Shown here in pieces: positions 1 to 38,400 of a stretch of DNA of 64,000 nucleotides; position 1 is the stretch's first letter, and every line of letters begins with the position of its first letter. A program made the position numbers and the translations under genes. The notes below the pieces were generated by a model. It was not told the DNA's origin, did not search any database, and worked only from the letters and a program-made list of their open reading frames with translations. This DNA comes from Seriola aureovittata (Eukaryota > Chordata > Actinopteri > Carangiformes > Carangidae): positions 12,350,194 through 12,414,193 of the forward strand of contig NC_079369.1 of assembly GCF_021018895.1 (NCBI RefSeq). Reading direction: 5' to 3'.

Positions 1-2340
1 TTGTTATCTTGAATTTTTGCCACAACCTGGCTGCATAGTAGATTTCTGAAGCAGAGGAAAGAAGCTCCCGAGGGATGAGCAGCTGCTGAGATGATTTTTC
101 TGGTTTTCTAAGAAGAGCATATTATGTACTTACATTGGCTCAGTGAGCTGGACCTAACTTGACCTCAGACCTCTGAGATGACCACAATCTACTTAAAGGC
201 AAGAGTATCATATTACAGACAGAGATTTTAATGTGATCTTAAATTGTCCAAATACAGTTGTTCCCCTAATAATTGGGGGACAATTGTGTAAAACATATAC
301 ACACAATAAACATTGTTCCAATTTCCTACATGTTAATATCCTAAAATTAAAACTGAAAGTCAGCACTTTCACTGTCCTACCACTTATGGACAGCACTGAA
401 TGTCAACCTCTGTGTTTTCTCTCTTTAGGAAAAACTGAAAGCAACAACTCACAGCTCACTCTTATGCCAATGCTTCGACAGATTAGCTCTTCACTAAGTA
501 TTAGTAGAAGAGCATACCTTGAAAAGGCATTAGACTCTGAGAAAAACATCTCAGCTCACCCATTAACATATGGGTACCAGGATAAAAGCTTTGTCCTTAG
601 ATCCCTACATCAGTGCTACCAAAACACACACTGACAAAGAGCAAGGACAAAAATCCTCCACCCAATAATGTATAACTCATCCCCATCAATGACACCAAAT
701 CTTTTATTATCGTTTGTTTTTTTTTTTTTAACATTTGGTTCCTTTATAAATCCTTGTGCAGAAGATTGCTGCTCATCCCATTAGAGAGCTTCGGGAAAAC
801 ACAGCAGATTGAACAAATCGTGTCAGACCCTCACTCACACTGTATAACATGAGATAGAGGCTCTATTTGGGGTCTGTCTCCTGGGACAGAGACAAATACC
901 GGGCTTACTTTGGCTTAAAACAAATCACATCTTTAGTTTGGTCTTGTGATGTGACAATAATCCCAAAGAAAGAAAGCTTCATTTGTGGTGAGTGGTCTTA
1001 CATTTCATTGCATTTCTATTAAAAAGAGGCTGACAATTACATATTGTGAAATGAGTGATACATATCCTGTAATAAATACAATAACTATGTATGTAAAATA
1101 AACAACTGCAGTCCAAAACCTTTTCTTTTCAAGATAAGGAAAGCAAAAAACATTCTGTACCTGCAAAAAGAGCAAGAGATCCCAAGAGATGCTGGAAGAG
1201 GACAGCGGATGAAACAAAGTCGCTCCTATAATCTCAAAATCCCAATAAACAGGGAAGAGAAAGTAGTAATAAATACCGTATTTCCCTTAGATTTAATCTT
1301 ACGAAACAAATTAAATTTGAATGAATTTAATCAAATTTGAATGAATTGAATCAAAGTCCGCCCCAAGTAGTGGAGGACAGAGTGGCAAAAATATTATAAA
1401 AAAAGTTGTGACTGCTGGCCTTCGTAAAAGTAAAAACAGCTCCCCACTTTAGGAGAAATAACCAAAGGCATACAGAGTATCTGCAGCAAATGAACTGTCA
1501 AATCCTCCCAATCTTCTTTGCACACGAGCAAAATGCCAACCATTTTTTAAACCCCTAAGTAAAATTCTTTAGTTATTATTTACCAGAAATAACATTAAAT
1601 ATTTTTCATATTAAGCCCTGAGTCCATGGCATATTGCTGAGCATTAGCGCCGGGATACAAGCAGATTTTGTTGATCTGTGATTAAATCCAGGATAAACAT
1701 TTTTCCTTGTTCTTCAATTCTCTCTTTCCATCCTCTTTCCTACATACAGTATGTTTCATCTTTTTCTGACATCTCTCCGTGACATTACATCCAAATAACC
1801 CGTATTCACTGTTCATACACGTATGATACTCACATGGCAATAAACGGCCTTTAAATCCCAGTTGCTCTCATCAGACCTGAACTGACATTCAAACATGTGG
1901 CGTCATTCAAAATCAATGTACAGTCTTTCAAAAAATATTATGACGCTCTACTGTATTCATCATTCATACAGGATTAAATATTGCATTTGTTGGGGACTAT
2001 TTTCATCAAGGGATTAATACACATTTTGTACTTGAGTGAGTATTTACAACAGCAGGACGATGTACTTGAGATCAACTCCAGTTAACTACAGTGACCATGT
2101 TCACGGTAATGAAGGAACATGTCACCCAGTGCAACAATGTGGCTCACTGGTGTGTTTGTAATTAATTTGGACAATGATGGAAGTCTGTGGCACAGAGGAG
2201 TAAATTATACCAGGCTTTGGTTACACAGACAAAACTTGTTAGAGGGATCAAGTCATTATTGGTTTAGGCTTTCAGGTGATTTGTTGACAATAAGAAAAGT
2301 GTACAATATCACCAGTTTTATCCTTTGATTTTCCCTTTAA
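1..2340. other. Non-coding flank downstream of matk
   Basis: No supported gene lies here. The open frames are short, lack splice-supported continuation and resemble no family I know. The stretch is AT-rich with homopolymer runs (for example a T run at about 717-730) and a short degenerate direct repeat around 1315-1350 (variants of AATTTGAATGAATT). It lies 3' of the minus-strand matk gene. No clear poly(A) signal for matk could be picked out, so part of this stretch or the next may be matk 3' UTR. Confidence 0.6.
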
Positions 2341-2367
2341 AGTTTGACTATGTCTCACAAGTAGAAG

Positions 2368-2875
2368 AAAGAGTCTACAGCTAGCTAATGGCTCTGTGTA
2401 CTTAGGCACTGTGGTGCTTTGAGCTACAATGCTAACATCAGCATGCTAACATGTGCACAATGACAACAGCAACCTGCCGATTTAAGCAGGTATAATATTT
2501 ACCATATTCACCATCTTAGTTTGATAATTAGCACTAAACAGAAAGTACAGATGAGGCTGTTGGGAATGTTTTGCACAAACTGGCTCTTAAACCAATTGGA
2601 CAAAGTGAAATTTGACCAGATGATGGTGCAAGATTTAAAAAAGGGTTTACCAAAGTTATTCAGCCTAATTGTGAGGGAGGACATGGATTTATGTACCAAA
2701 TTTCATGGCAATCCATCCAATCCTTGTTATGACATTTCACTTGTGGCACTAGAAAAGGCAAGAGATCACTGAAGTCATTAGGACTTTTTCCTCTGGGGAC
2801 CAGGAATGTCTGTATAAAGGTTTCATAACAATCCATCAACAGTTGTTGAGATATTTCAGTCTCAATATTAAAATG
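2368..2875. repeat. Teleost interspersed repeat (copy A)
   Basis: The stretch contains the motif set seen in a very common teleost interspersed repeat. One part (about 2390-2460) has alternating 'gctaacatcagcatgctaac' style words with 'gtgctttgagcta'. A second part (about 2690-2812) contains 'accaaatttcatggcaatcc' and 'cattaggactttttcctctg'. The second part matches, in reverse complement, the block at about 8159-8290 inside matk, which proves that it is repeated within this window. The class (probably a non-autonomous DNA element) is inference, and the ends are approximate. Confidence 0.6.
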
Positions 2876-3175
2876 ACCATACCATGATCTGATTCACATT
2901 TTGTTTTGCTCAGACCTGCTAAAGCAAAGTTAGTATATTCATGACTCCAATCATTAAACCTTTTCTTAGAGATATTACATGACGACCAGAATCATTGTCT
3001 CATCCTGTGTGCTGCGTTAAAGGAATCCAGTCGTACTCTAAGTGTATGAGAACATTTACTCAGCTGGTTCGTCTTGTGTAATGCACACCAACCCTGGAGC
3101 AACAATGTGTGGATAAGCTGTCCAAGAGGCGGCACTCTTCTCCGCTCATTGTGAGTTCAAGATTTACGACCAAGA

Positions 3176-10572
<7,397 letters not shown>

Positions 10573-11065
10573 GAATAGGGCTGGAGGGTCGAGCACCTGT
10601 CAAAGAGAAAACTGTATCTGAATAACATAAGTGTTTGTGTATTATACTGTCGAGGAAAACAACAATAGTGGAAAGATGTATTTGTGAGTAGACAGGTAGT
10701 GACAGCATCGTGGCCTGCTGCTCCTAAAAGTAAGAGGCAGAAGAAAAACGCCTCGACAGCTCGTTTCGTCCGGTTTCTTGTCGACATGAATGTTTCAGTA
10801 CCTACCTCCCCGCGGACAGACGCTGACAGCCTCTTCTCCTCGGGACAGCTGCTGCTGGGGCAGTAAACTGGAAGAAAGCACCGCCACGACCAATTTCAAG
10901 TCCTCAGCAGCTGCAGTTTCTCTTGGTCTCATTCAGCTCCGACATCTGTTGGTAAATTTCTGCGTAATAACGAGTCAGCACCAATTCACATCTCAGATAT
11001 GTGGACCGCTGCTGTTGCGGAGCGAGCGCGGAGTCAGCCTGTCGAACCACTTCCTCAAAATTTAG
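10573..11065 (-). promoter_or_regulatory. Probable matk 5' UTR and CpG-rich promoter region
   Basis: The first coding exon begins after a splice acceptor at 10597-10598, so 10573-10596 is 5' UTR and at least one upstream non-coding exon is required. The stretch at about 10690-11060 is noticeably richer in CpG and GC than its surroundings and is the best candidate for the first exon and promoter. No TATA box was identified and the exact first exon is not defined. Confidence 0.4.
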
Positions 11066-12819
11066 GATAATGTAGTTCCTATTTAATGAGGTGGCGCAAG
11101 AAGTGATGCTTTAGATGACTTGCACGGTATTGCGTACTATGGCAATGTACAAATCGTGTAGTCCGTTACACGTCAACCATGATAAACACAAAAAAACCCA
11201 GGAGACAAAGTGGCTTAAAAGTGTTTTAATATCTCCCCTTAATTTTAGGCAACACTACAAAGACATTCAAATAATAGGACAGCAACGTTCACACTTTCCG
11301 TTTAAACAATACAAAAAATAGATCCTTCAGAAATAAAATAAGCAATACTTATATAGGATGCTCTTGGTAAATGAAAATCAAACTAAAACTGCACAATAAT
11401 TTCTCTCACATCAACTTTTAAGCCAAAGAGTTGTGCAACAGTCCCTTCCCTGTCCTACATCTTTGTGAAATAAGATCATTACTATTAACCTGACAAAAAC
11501 AACATGTTCCCCTTAGTCAGACCTCTGTAAAACACAACATGATGCAGGCACAAGGAAGAAAGTCAAAGGACGATAACCATTTGATCATTACAGTAGATAT
11601 TCAGTCTTATTTTCTTACTAAAGCTTCTCTCTTCTGCTCTGGAAGAAAAAAAATGATTACTAGGTATATTATTTAAAATGATAAAATTATGGTTGCATAC
11701 AGTCACATTGTCATTTCTTAAGTGCTTCATTCCCTCAGCATGCTACAGACTGTGCAAGGTAAGACTTGTCTCATCCGAAACAGATTTACTCTCCAGTGTG
11801 ACCTCCACAGAAAACCCCACGGGGGATCTTGCACAAAGCAGAGTTTGTGAGTCTGATGAAACCTTAATGACAAATTTTGAAGGGGGAGGTTTTTTTTTGT
11901 GTAGTCTTCAGCTTAGGCTGCAAATGGAGGGCATTTGGTTGGATTTCAAAACTCTTTCATCTAATTGCCCACAAGTTTTCAAAATGTATCGGGGAAGTGT
12001 CGACAAAGGTTTAGAGGAGAGTTCAGAGGGAGCAAAGAGGGTGTGAAGAGTTCAGGAAAGACTTGTCAGGTTTGCTCAACAGCATCACACTATATTATTA
12101 CTAATGTGTCATCTTAGGCACAATGAACATCACAGTACTTTATGTATGTAAATCCTAAACAAATTCAGTCTTCTCTGATCTCTCTCTCACTCTCTCGCTC
12201 AGTTTCAAACAACTTAAACCCAAACGTTTTTTTTTTTTTGAAACACAGACTGAAAACACATTTTAGTGTACATGTCATGCACCAACGTTACTTCAGTGAC
12301 GCCTGACTCAAGAGTCGGATGGTAAAACTGAGCTGGCCTGAAGAGCATGAGAGTTCAAACTCTGGAAATAAAGCTTAAGGTGCTAATGATTTACTGGAGG
12401 CTTTAATATCATAGAAAACAATACAACTGTATGTGACAGTGGTGGTTTAACTATGGTGAATAAACACGGGAGTAATGGTCAGTAGTTAGTGTGCAATTAT
12501 AATGAAATGGAATGATGCAATCAGTTATTTTCATGATTTTTTAACAGAGCCAATTTTCTGTGCACACTTTAAAATACACTACATCTGCAGGAAATCACAA
12601 TACGGGAGAAGGATTTGCAGTACGGATTCTCAAACTTCAGTCCTCCTCCAACATATTATTCCTCTTAATTGAAGGGCAGACATGTAACATGTAAAGTCAG
12701 TTATATTCATATGTGTATAGCTGCGTGTTAAGATTTGTTTTGAAGATAAGAAAATTTTTTAAGTTGTGACATTCTACCAGTCTCTAAACTAGCAAACAGC
12801 TCCGCTCTGGAGGCAGAGG
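11066..12819 (-). other. Intergenic stretch and probable zfr2 3' UTR
   Basis: No coding exon is supported between matk and the zfr2 stop codon. Much of this is likely zfr2 3' UTR, being moderately AT-rich without splice-flanked frames. On the minus strand an ATTAAA variant poly(A) signal occurs at about 11230-11225 (plus-strand TTTAAT), which would give a 3' UTR of about 1.6 kb. That end is a guess. Confidence 0.35.
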
Positions 12820-31684
<18,865 letters not shown>

Positions 31685-31817
31685 CTTGGCATCTCCAGTA
31701 CAGTAGAGTAAGAGAGGCAGGCAGCAGTGAGGCTGAGACTGACTGTCAAGATAGTTCACCCCCCAGTCACCCCACCAACACTGCTCTGATACACCGGAAC
31801 TGCGTAACACAAGACTT

Positions 31818-31879
<62 letters not shown>

Positions 31880-31900
31880 AGCCAACCCTTCAACCCAGAA
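31685..31900 (-). promoter_or_regulatory. zfr2 upstream region with CT tract
   Basis: Sequence immediately 5' of the zfr2 start codon, which sits in a good initiation context (AAGATGG). It contains an uninterrupted CT tract at 31821-31875, read as GA repeats on the zfr2 strand, about 140 bp upstream of the ATG. GA/CT tracts are common in promoters and 5' UTRs. A transcription start cannot be placed from sequence alone. CpG-rich sequence continues into zfr2 intron 1 (about 31240-31630). Confidence 0.45.
31821..31875. repeat. (TC)n microsatellite
   Basis: About 27 uninterrupted TC units in the zfr2 upstream region. Confidence 0.97.
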
Positions 31901-34900
31901 CATAAGATTGGATCCCTCTTTCAGAAAGACATTGTCCTGTATGTTACTCATCACTGAGGAAGGTTTGCCTCAAATATCCAGTTGAAGAAAAGCTTTGAGA
32001 CACTTGATGACAAACTAACTTAGAGTTGTTCTTCATCCCTGCGATCCAACAACACTCTGTTTGAGTTTAATTTATGAGCATCATGTTTTATAAACTCTCC
32101 ATATTTTTGTATGTAAATCTTAATTTGTAAGGTAACTATAGGTGTAATAAACTCTGCAGCAAAAATTGCATGAAAAGTATGTTTCCCTCTGAATTGTTGT
32201 AAAGTCTAAGTATAAAGTAGCTTGAAAAGAAAATACTCAAATGTAGTAGAAGTAGGTTACCTCAAGTTTGTAGCCAACTTAATTACAGTACTTTAGTAAA
32301 TGTACTTAGTTACATTTCACAACTGCAGTGAATAGGTTATTATTATATTATTATTAACAAATACACACAATGTCAATGTGTAATTTCAGGTCTGTGACAT
32401 GATTTAAAGATCACTAGATAGTCAGGAACAGTGAAAACTGAAAAGGAATGAAGAACAGAAAATAAAGAGGATTATCACTCACTTCATTAAAACTAAATAT
32501 ACAGCAACAAAAAACATTTTGTAAATGTCTAGGATTCTGTTTAAATCAAAATTAAGAAAATAATGCTAAAATTATCCTCACGTACCCTACCTAAAAAAAA
32601 TAAGAAAAACAAAAATAAGTTTAAGCGAATCCGGAAGTAGGTGGAAGTGAGTCCTCTCGCTTCGCTTGCATATTCTCCTGCAGTATCTGCTAAATGTCAG
32701 TCACGCTTGCACCGACTATAGAGATGAAATCTAATGTAAACCAAACTACCAAGCAATGAGTCTGTTGGCAACATATTTTAATAGAACATCACTTTCAGCA
32801 GCGCTGTCACTGTTGCAATGAACTACCTGCAAATCGTCATCTTACAGATGGCTAATAAGGTAAAAATGACCTTGAGTTCTGAAAAGGCAGCACATCAGGA
32901 GCGGCACATAACTCCAGACAAAAATGAAGCTCAGATAAAAATATAAACCTACTGATAATTATTACTACCGGGACATATAGGATTACATCAGATGCACAAA
33001 TAACCTAAATTAGAAAGAGACCTGTTATAGGAACATGCAGAATAAGTTAGCATCCTATGCAGGGAAACTGAAGGGGTGATATGATTGGTTGGGTACAAAT
33101 GAAGCAAGGGGCTGAATAATTAATGTGTGTGGGGAGAGTTGGGGTAGAGTAGGTATGAAAGATACTGGGGTGAGGAGACAGAGAGGGAGGGGAGATGCCA
33201 TGGATGGGGAGAGATGCTGTTGCCAGGGAACAGCAGCCACATAGAGGACCAGTGAAAACCATAGCAGGGTTATCTAATGGAGTGAAGGGACACAGAGACT
33301 GGTGCTCATTTTTCTCCAAGTTGTTGTAGGGATCAATAAGCTGCTTCCATTGAGGGGTCCATTGAGGGACCATTGAGAGGGTTTGAACTGATTTTGAGGT
33401 GAGGGCAAAAAGATGCTCCAGCCACAAGCAGAGAAAAGGGGATGAGATAGAGAGTGAGATCGTGTTGCCAGAGCAGATGTAGTCTCATTTAAGGAATTTT
33501 GTGTCTTGGTGGTGTGGCTGTAGGAGCTGAGAGGCAGGCTGTCGGCTCGCTCTTCACGGCCAGTCTTTCCCCAACAAAGGTGGCCAGAGGCGGAGGAGAG
33601 GAGGGGGGGAGCCCAGCACAGAGGTGCCCCCTGTCTTCAGACACCTGCTGCTGGCTAGTAGCAGACATCGAGGACACTGTACAACTGTGTCTGTGCGTGA
33701 GTGTGTGTGTGCATGTGAATTAGTCAAAGACAGAGAGAGTGAGGAGAGATTTCAGCCCGACCCATGCTTTTCTGTTGGTGAGGGGAGATCAGGACTTACT
33801 CCCTTTGAATCCTTGCATCCATCTGTGACTGAGGAGGAAGGGAGGAATCACAGGCACGGACCAGTGAGAGGTTTTGAGGGGATCTCGCACCGCTCATGTG
33901 AGTATAGCCATTGACTTAATGTCCTTGCATTTCTAATCTGCTTGCACTATTTACACCTTGCACTGACTAGACATTGGATGTCCACTTACACATGAAATCC
34001 ATTTGTTCTTTTTTTCTCTATTGACTGTTCCATTTGCGATGACCTAGAAAGGCTGTGGGACCATTTTAATTTGGGGTGCTGCATATTTGGCTCCAATTCA
34101 TTTAGTAGATTTTCATTCAAAGTGAGTGGGTTGACAGGGGACAACACTTGTACAGGAGTCTTTAAATGACATGTAATGGGTTATAGATGCATATAAATAC
34201 AATAAGTATAGTATAATATTAAATAAATATAGTCCATATTTGTCTTCAGGCAACGGTCAGTTTGTCCATAAAACAATTTTGTAGAAATCTTTAAATGGTT
34301 AATCGAAAAATTTCACATACAATTACTATTTCATGATTTTTCCAGCTGTCAAAATGTGCAAACGTGGTGTGAAGAAGAAACCTCATCATTTTTGAGAAAT
34401 AACTGATAATGATTTAGTCTCTTTTCTTCATGCACCATTTTCTTTTTTTTTCCACCACTTTCTCTTTTGGGATTGTTGTCACATTTGATAATAGATGACT
34501 CTGACCTGCTACAAACAAGAGTGTGTAGTTCCATAGTGGATTTGACCGCATGCTGCAATCTCATATGTTTGCTTTGTTCCTCGTGTGTAATATAGGATCT
34601 GTGGAAATGAATGATTTCCTCTGTGTGAGACATGGCTGCCCTCCAGTTTATACTCAGCCACGAATGTCGCTGCCAAAACCACCAGAACCGCTGCACTCCT
34701 AGCAATTATATCGTAGAAATCCACTGCATGCAGAACCAGAGAGACAACAGGATGTTAGCTCCAATTAAACAGTAACAGTGTTCCTCTCCGACCGTTCACA
34801 GCGAAAACAGACCAGTTCTGCTGTTATTGATGTGTTACTATTGTGTACTGAATTACAGGGGTGCATCCTAGTCACACTGTTCATTATGCAATCAGTCACT

Positions 34901-35476
34901 GTATTGCCCAAAGCATCACTATGTGAATTCTCCATTATTAGATCCGAAGTGAAGTTTTTCTTTTAATACTATTGTTGACTTAAAACCTGAGTGTGACTAG
35001 AGATCAGAAAGGCAGCAGTCACATCAGTGAGGTAGGATTAAGGAGCAGTGAGGGAGGATTAGGCCTGAAAGTCGTCCTCCACACTGGCCTCTTGAATTCC
35101 ACCAAGGAGCAAATTTGTACGTAATATTTGACTTTGAGGAGAGTGGAGCCCAGAAAATGGGCTCTGCCCGAGCCAGTCACATGCCTCTCACATGTGCTCC
35201 TGTGGGCAGGGGGATAAAACCCATGTGACCAACAGCGTTTGCAGCCCACAAATTGTAATGAAAGAGAGCAAATTATTTGGACAAAAATCCTCCAACAATG
35301 CTGACTGTTCCCTTTTCCATTTAAGTCAACCACGTGTCCCTGCGGTGCAACCACTGAGCTCACTGTCAAGTCAGTACCCTCGAGTTACCTGACAGTTTTC
35401 ATCTGTTGTTGTGAATGGTGTTCATTAATAAATATTTCTCTTCACACCTGCAGGCCCCTGCTCTCCTCTCCGAGGG
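31901..35476. other. Intergenic region between zfr2 and atcay, with putative atcay 5' UTR exon
   Basis: No coding exon is supported. The two genes are divergent here. Near 32205-32330 is a short teleost repeat fragment, and the rest of 32300-33480 is ordinary AT-rich sequence. A candidate non-coding atcay first exon lies in about 33640-33896, ending at a strong donor (CAT|gtgagt at 33896-33901). The first coding exon has an acceptor at about 35452-35453 ('cacacctgcag'), which requires such an upstream exon. Stretch 33900-35450 would be that intron. Confidence 0.4.
32205..32330 (-). repeat. Teleost interspersed repeat fragment (same family as 53610-54215)
   Basis: Words such as 'aatactcaaatgtagtagaa' and 'tagtaaatgtacttagttac' are the reverse-complement counterparts of the repeat at about 53616-53715 ('gtacattta', 'actttacttgag'). 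Confidence 0.55.
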
Positions 35477-38400
35477 ATGGGCACGACAGAGGCAACTCTA
35501 CGAATGGAGAACATGGAAGTGAAAGACGAGTGGCAGGATGAAGACTTTCCCAGGTGGGATCCTTTTATTTTCTATTGGTCATCATCTATTCTGTCCTACT
35601 GATGTCAAATATAGGCAAGTTGTTGATGCTGAAAGTTGAGACTACTAAGTAAAAAAACTTGTGAATATGTGTTTGTATGAATTAACGGTACATATTAGTT
35701 TGTGGGTGAATATCTCATTATTTAAGATTAATTATGCATTTAATTAGTCATGAATCGCCAATTAACTTTATGAGCCAGATGCATAATATTATTTCCAGTT
35801 CAGTGATATTTATGTTACTGAATATTTTTGTAATATTGACACAGTGATACTTGACAGCCTTATCTTGTTTATGTTCTGCTTTCCAAGCATCAATGGATAT
35901 GTGCAGATCGTAGCTGAAGGTTTTAATAACTGCAGAGTGCGACATTTGACAATGATCAATGATCTGCCACAGCAGTAGCAGAAACAGAGAGAAAGATAAA
36001 TGAAGGAAAAAGAAAAGTGCACCATAGAAATTCATAAGGAATTAGAAAGCGTAGGAGAGGAATTTGATGTTCAGAGGTTTAAATGAGGAGCTTGTTGGGC
36101 AGGAACAGAGCACAAGAGAAGTGTGATGATAGTTAGTGCTGGGCTCCCTCCTCCCTCCTCCTTCCTCCCTCCTCCTTCCTCCCTCCTCCCTCCTCCTTCC
36201 TCCCTCCTCCCTCCTCCCTCCTCCCTCCTCCCTCCTCTGTCAGATGGGGAGGCAGGAAGCCAGAGAGCAGGTGCAGCGTCTGTCTGTAAATGGTCTCAGG
36301 CTACGTCATGTGACGCAATAGCAGTCGAGCATCGCCAGGAAAATGGTGGCAGGTTTTGGTTAAAGACAAACAGAGGCGGAGGAACAGCCAGCAGCAAATG
36401 GATTATTAAGGTAGCCGCAGAGAGATGCTCTACTCCGGCCTGTCTCTTATCAGCTGAGAGGACAGGGAATGAGTAAGCAAACCAAATATAAAGGTGTGTG
36501 AGGTTTAAAAGCTCATTTGAATCGGCTTTGACAAAAGCAGCCCTTGTACTCTCTCCAGAAGGTAAGCATCATTGGTTCATCCTGATATTGATGTTTGTAG
36601 ATGAAGGACAATGCGGCCATAAACAGGAACAAAAGAGATTATCTAGCTTTTGTTAAAATAAGAAAATCCACATCAGTCTGTTGTGTTTATAGAAATGGCT
36701 TCATTTCTGACAAAGGAAGCGGTGGACTATAAATCACTGCAGGGGTCCCCGGGGAATAGATTCAGACCGTTCGTCAGTGCCTGTTTCTCTGGGCTAAAGC
36801 CAGTGTTGTTGGCTCAGGATGGGGCACACACTGTCACACACTGTCCTCCTGCAGATGGGTGGATGAAGCAGTTGGCTTTCACAGGAATGCAGCTAAAACC
36901 GCCTCTGCTGAAAAACACTGCGCTGTAGCTCTCTGCATCTTTTTTTTCTTTTTTTTTTACCATTTAGCTGAACAGCTGTAACTCGGTGTCGTTGCTGAAA
37001 GGCACAAAACAACACATGCATGTGTAAGCACATCCGTCATAATGTGCGTAGTTTGCTTCCATACAAATAAACACACGTCAGCACACAAACACACACACAT
37101 GAGTATATGCAGAGGAATATTTGGACTTCTAGTCTGTGTGGGGTGTCAACGGTAAATAACTTGCAGTGTGAAGAGAAACAGAGCTTCACAACTTTGTCTA
37201 TATGCAGTGACACACAGAGGAGTTCTTCCTCCCTCTCTTCCCCTCATTCTTTGTCTCCTATTCCTCCCCTTTCCCCCTCTCTGCTCTGCCTCACACCCTG
37301 CCCGGCAGCCATGTAATCTTCATCTCTCCCCAGAGAGACGTTAATTACCATCTCTATCCTCTTTTGCTTGCCGCTCTTTTTAGTGTTTAGCCAGATCAGT
37401 GACAACTCCCATGCCCTGACTGGCCCATTGAGCACCATCCTAATCACTAGGTTGCATTTTACAGTGTTGTGAGGCCGAAGTTAGAGACCAATGCAATGTG
37501 AAGAACAGAGATCAGAAAAATATATATATTAGCCAAAACCTATGGTTACTTTTATTTTAGGTCCCAGTAAGTGGGCAAAATCATGATTGTTTGAACCCCT
37601 GACGATTAAAATAAATAATATTGTACTAAACAAACTCAGTACTGGTTATCTGTATTTCCCTCCAGACCACTACCAGAGTACGGAGACATGGATTCCTCCT
37701 GTGGTCTCACAGACGACAGAGCGTGTAAGTAACACTGACCACTGGATGATCACTGATTGGAAACCCTGCTTCATGATTTAAGTTACAGCCTCTCCTCTCC
37801 TCTCCTCTCTCCTCTCCTCTCCTCTCCTGGTCTTGCTGCTGTAGCTCCCCCTAACTCCCTGAATGTGAGCCCACCCGGAGGAGGCGGCGGTGTGTCCTCA
37901 TCCCACCGTAAACGCCGTACGTTGCTTGCCCCGGAGATGAACCTCTCCCTGGATCAGAGCGAGGGCTCTCTGCTGTCAGACGACTTCCTGGACACGCCAG
38001 ATGACCTGGACATTAATGTTGATGACATCGATACTCCAGACGAGACAGACTCACTGGAGTTCATCACCAATGGCAATGAATTGGAGTGGGAAGGTCAGGG
38101 GTTAAAAATACATATGCTGGTTTATTTGCTGTTTTAACCCCTTTCATTACATATTATAATAACATATTATTTCCAAAACTATCTCTAAGATTATGTTTTG
38201 AGTTTAATCTGAATTTTAAAATGAACTTCTAATGCTGAACTACAGGGACTGTAATATACTGTATATGACTCTTCAGTGCTTGTAGATGAAGCTTGTAGAA
38301 TCAGTAGCATATAATATCCTTATGCTAATTCCTATCCTAATTATGTCCTGAAAAACACTTTTATTTCCAGTTCTAATGTGTTTTATCGGTTTCATTTTTT

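Noticed and set aside
233..634. 133-codon open frame on the plus strand
   Set aside because: No recognisable domain, weak codon character and no splice continuation. It lies in AT-rich sequence outside the gene block and looks like chance.
33047..33427. 126-codon minus-strand frame between zfr2 and atcay
   Set aside because: Low-complexity Pro/Ser/Thr/Leu content from skewed base composition, with no homology or splice evidence.
36123..36476. Pro/Ser-rich 117-codon frame
   Set aside because: Translation of a CCT tandem tract inside an atcay intron.
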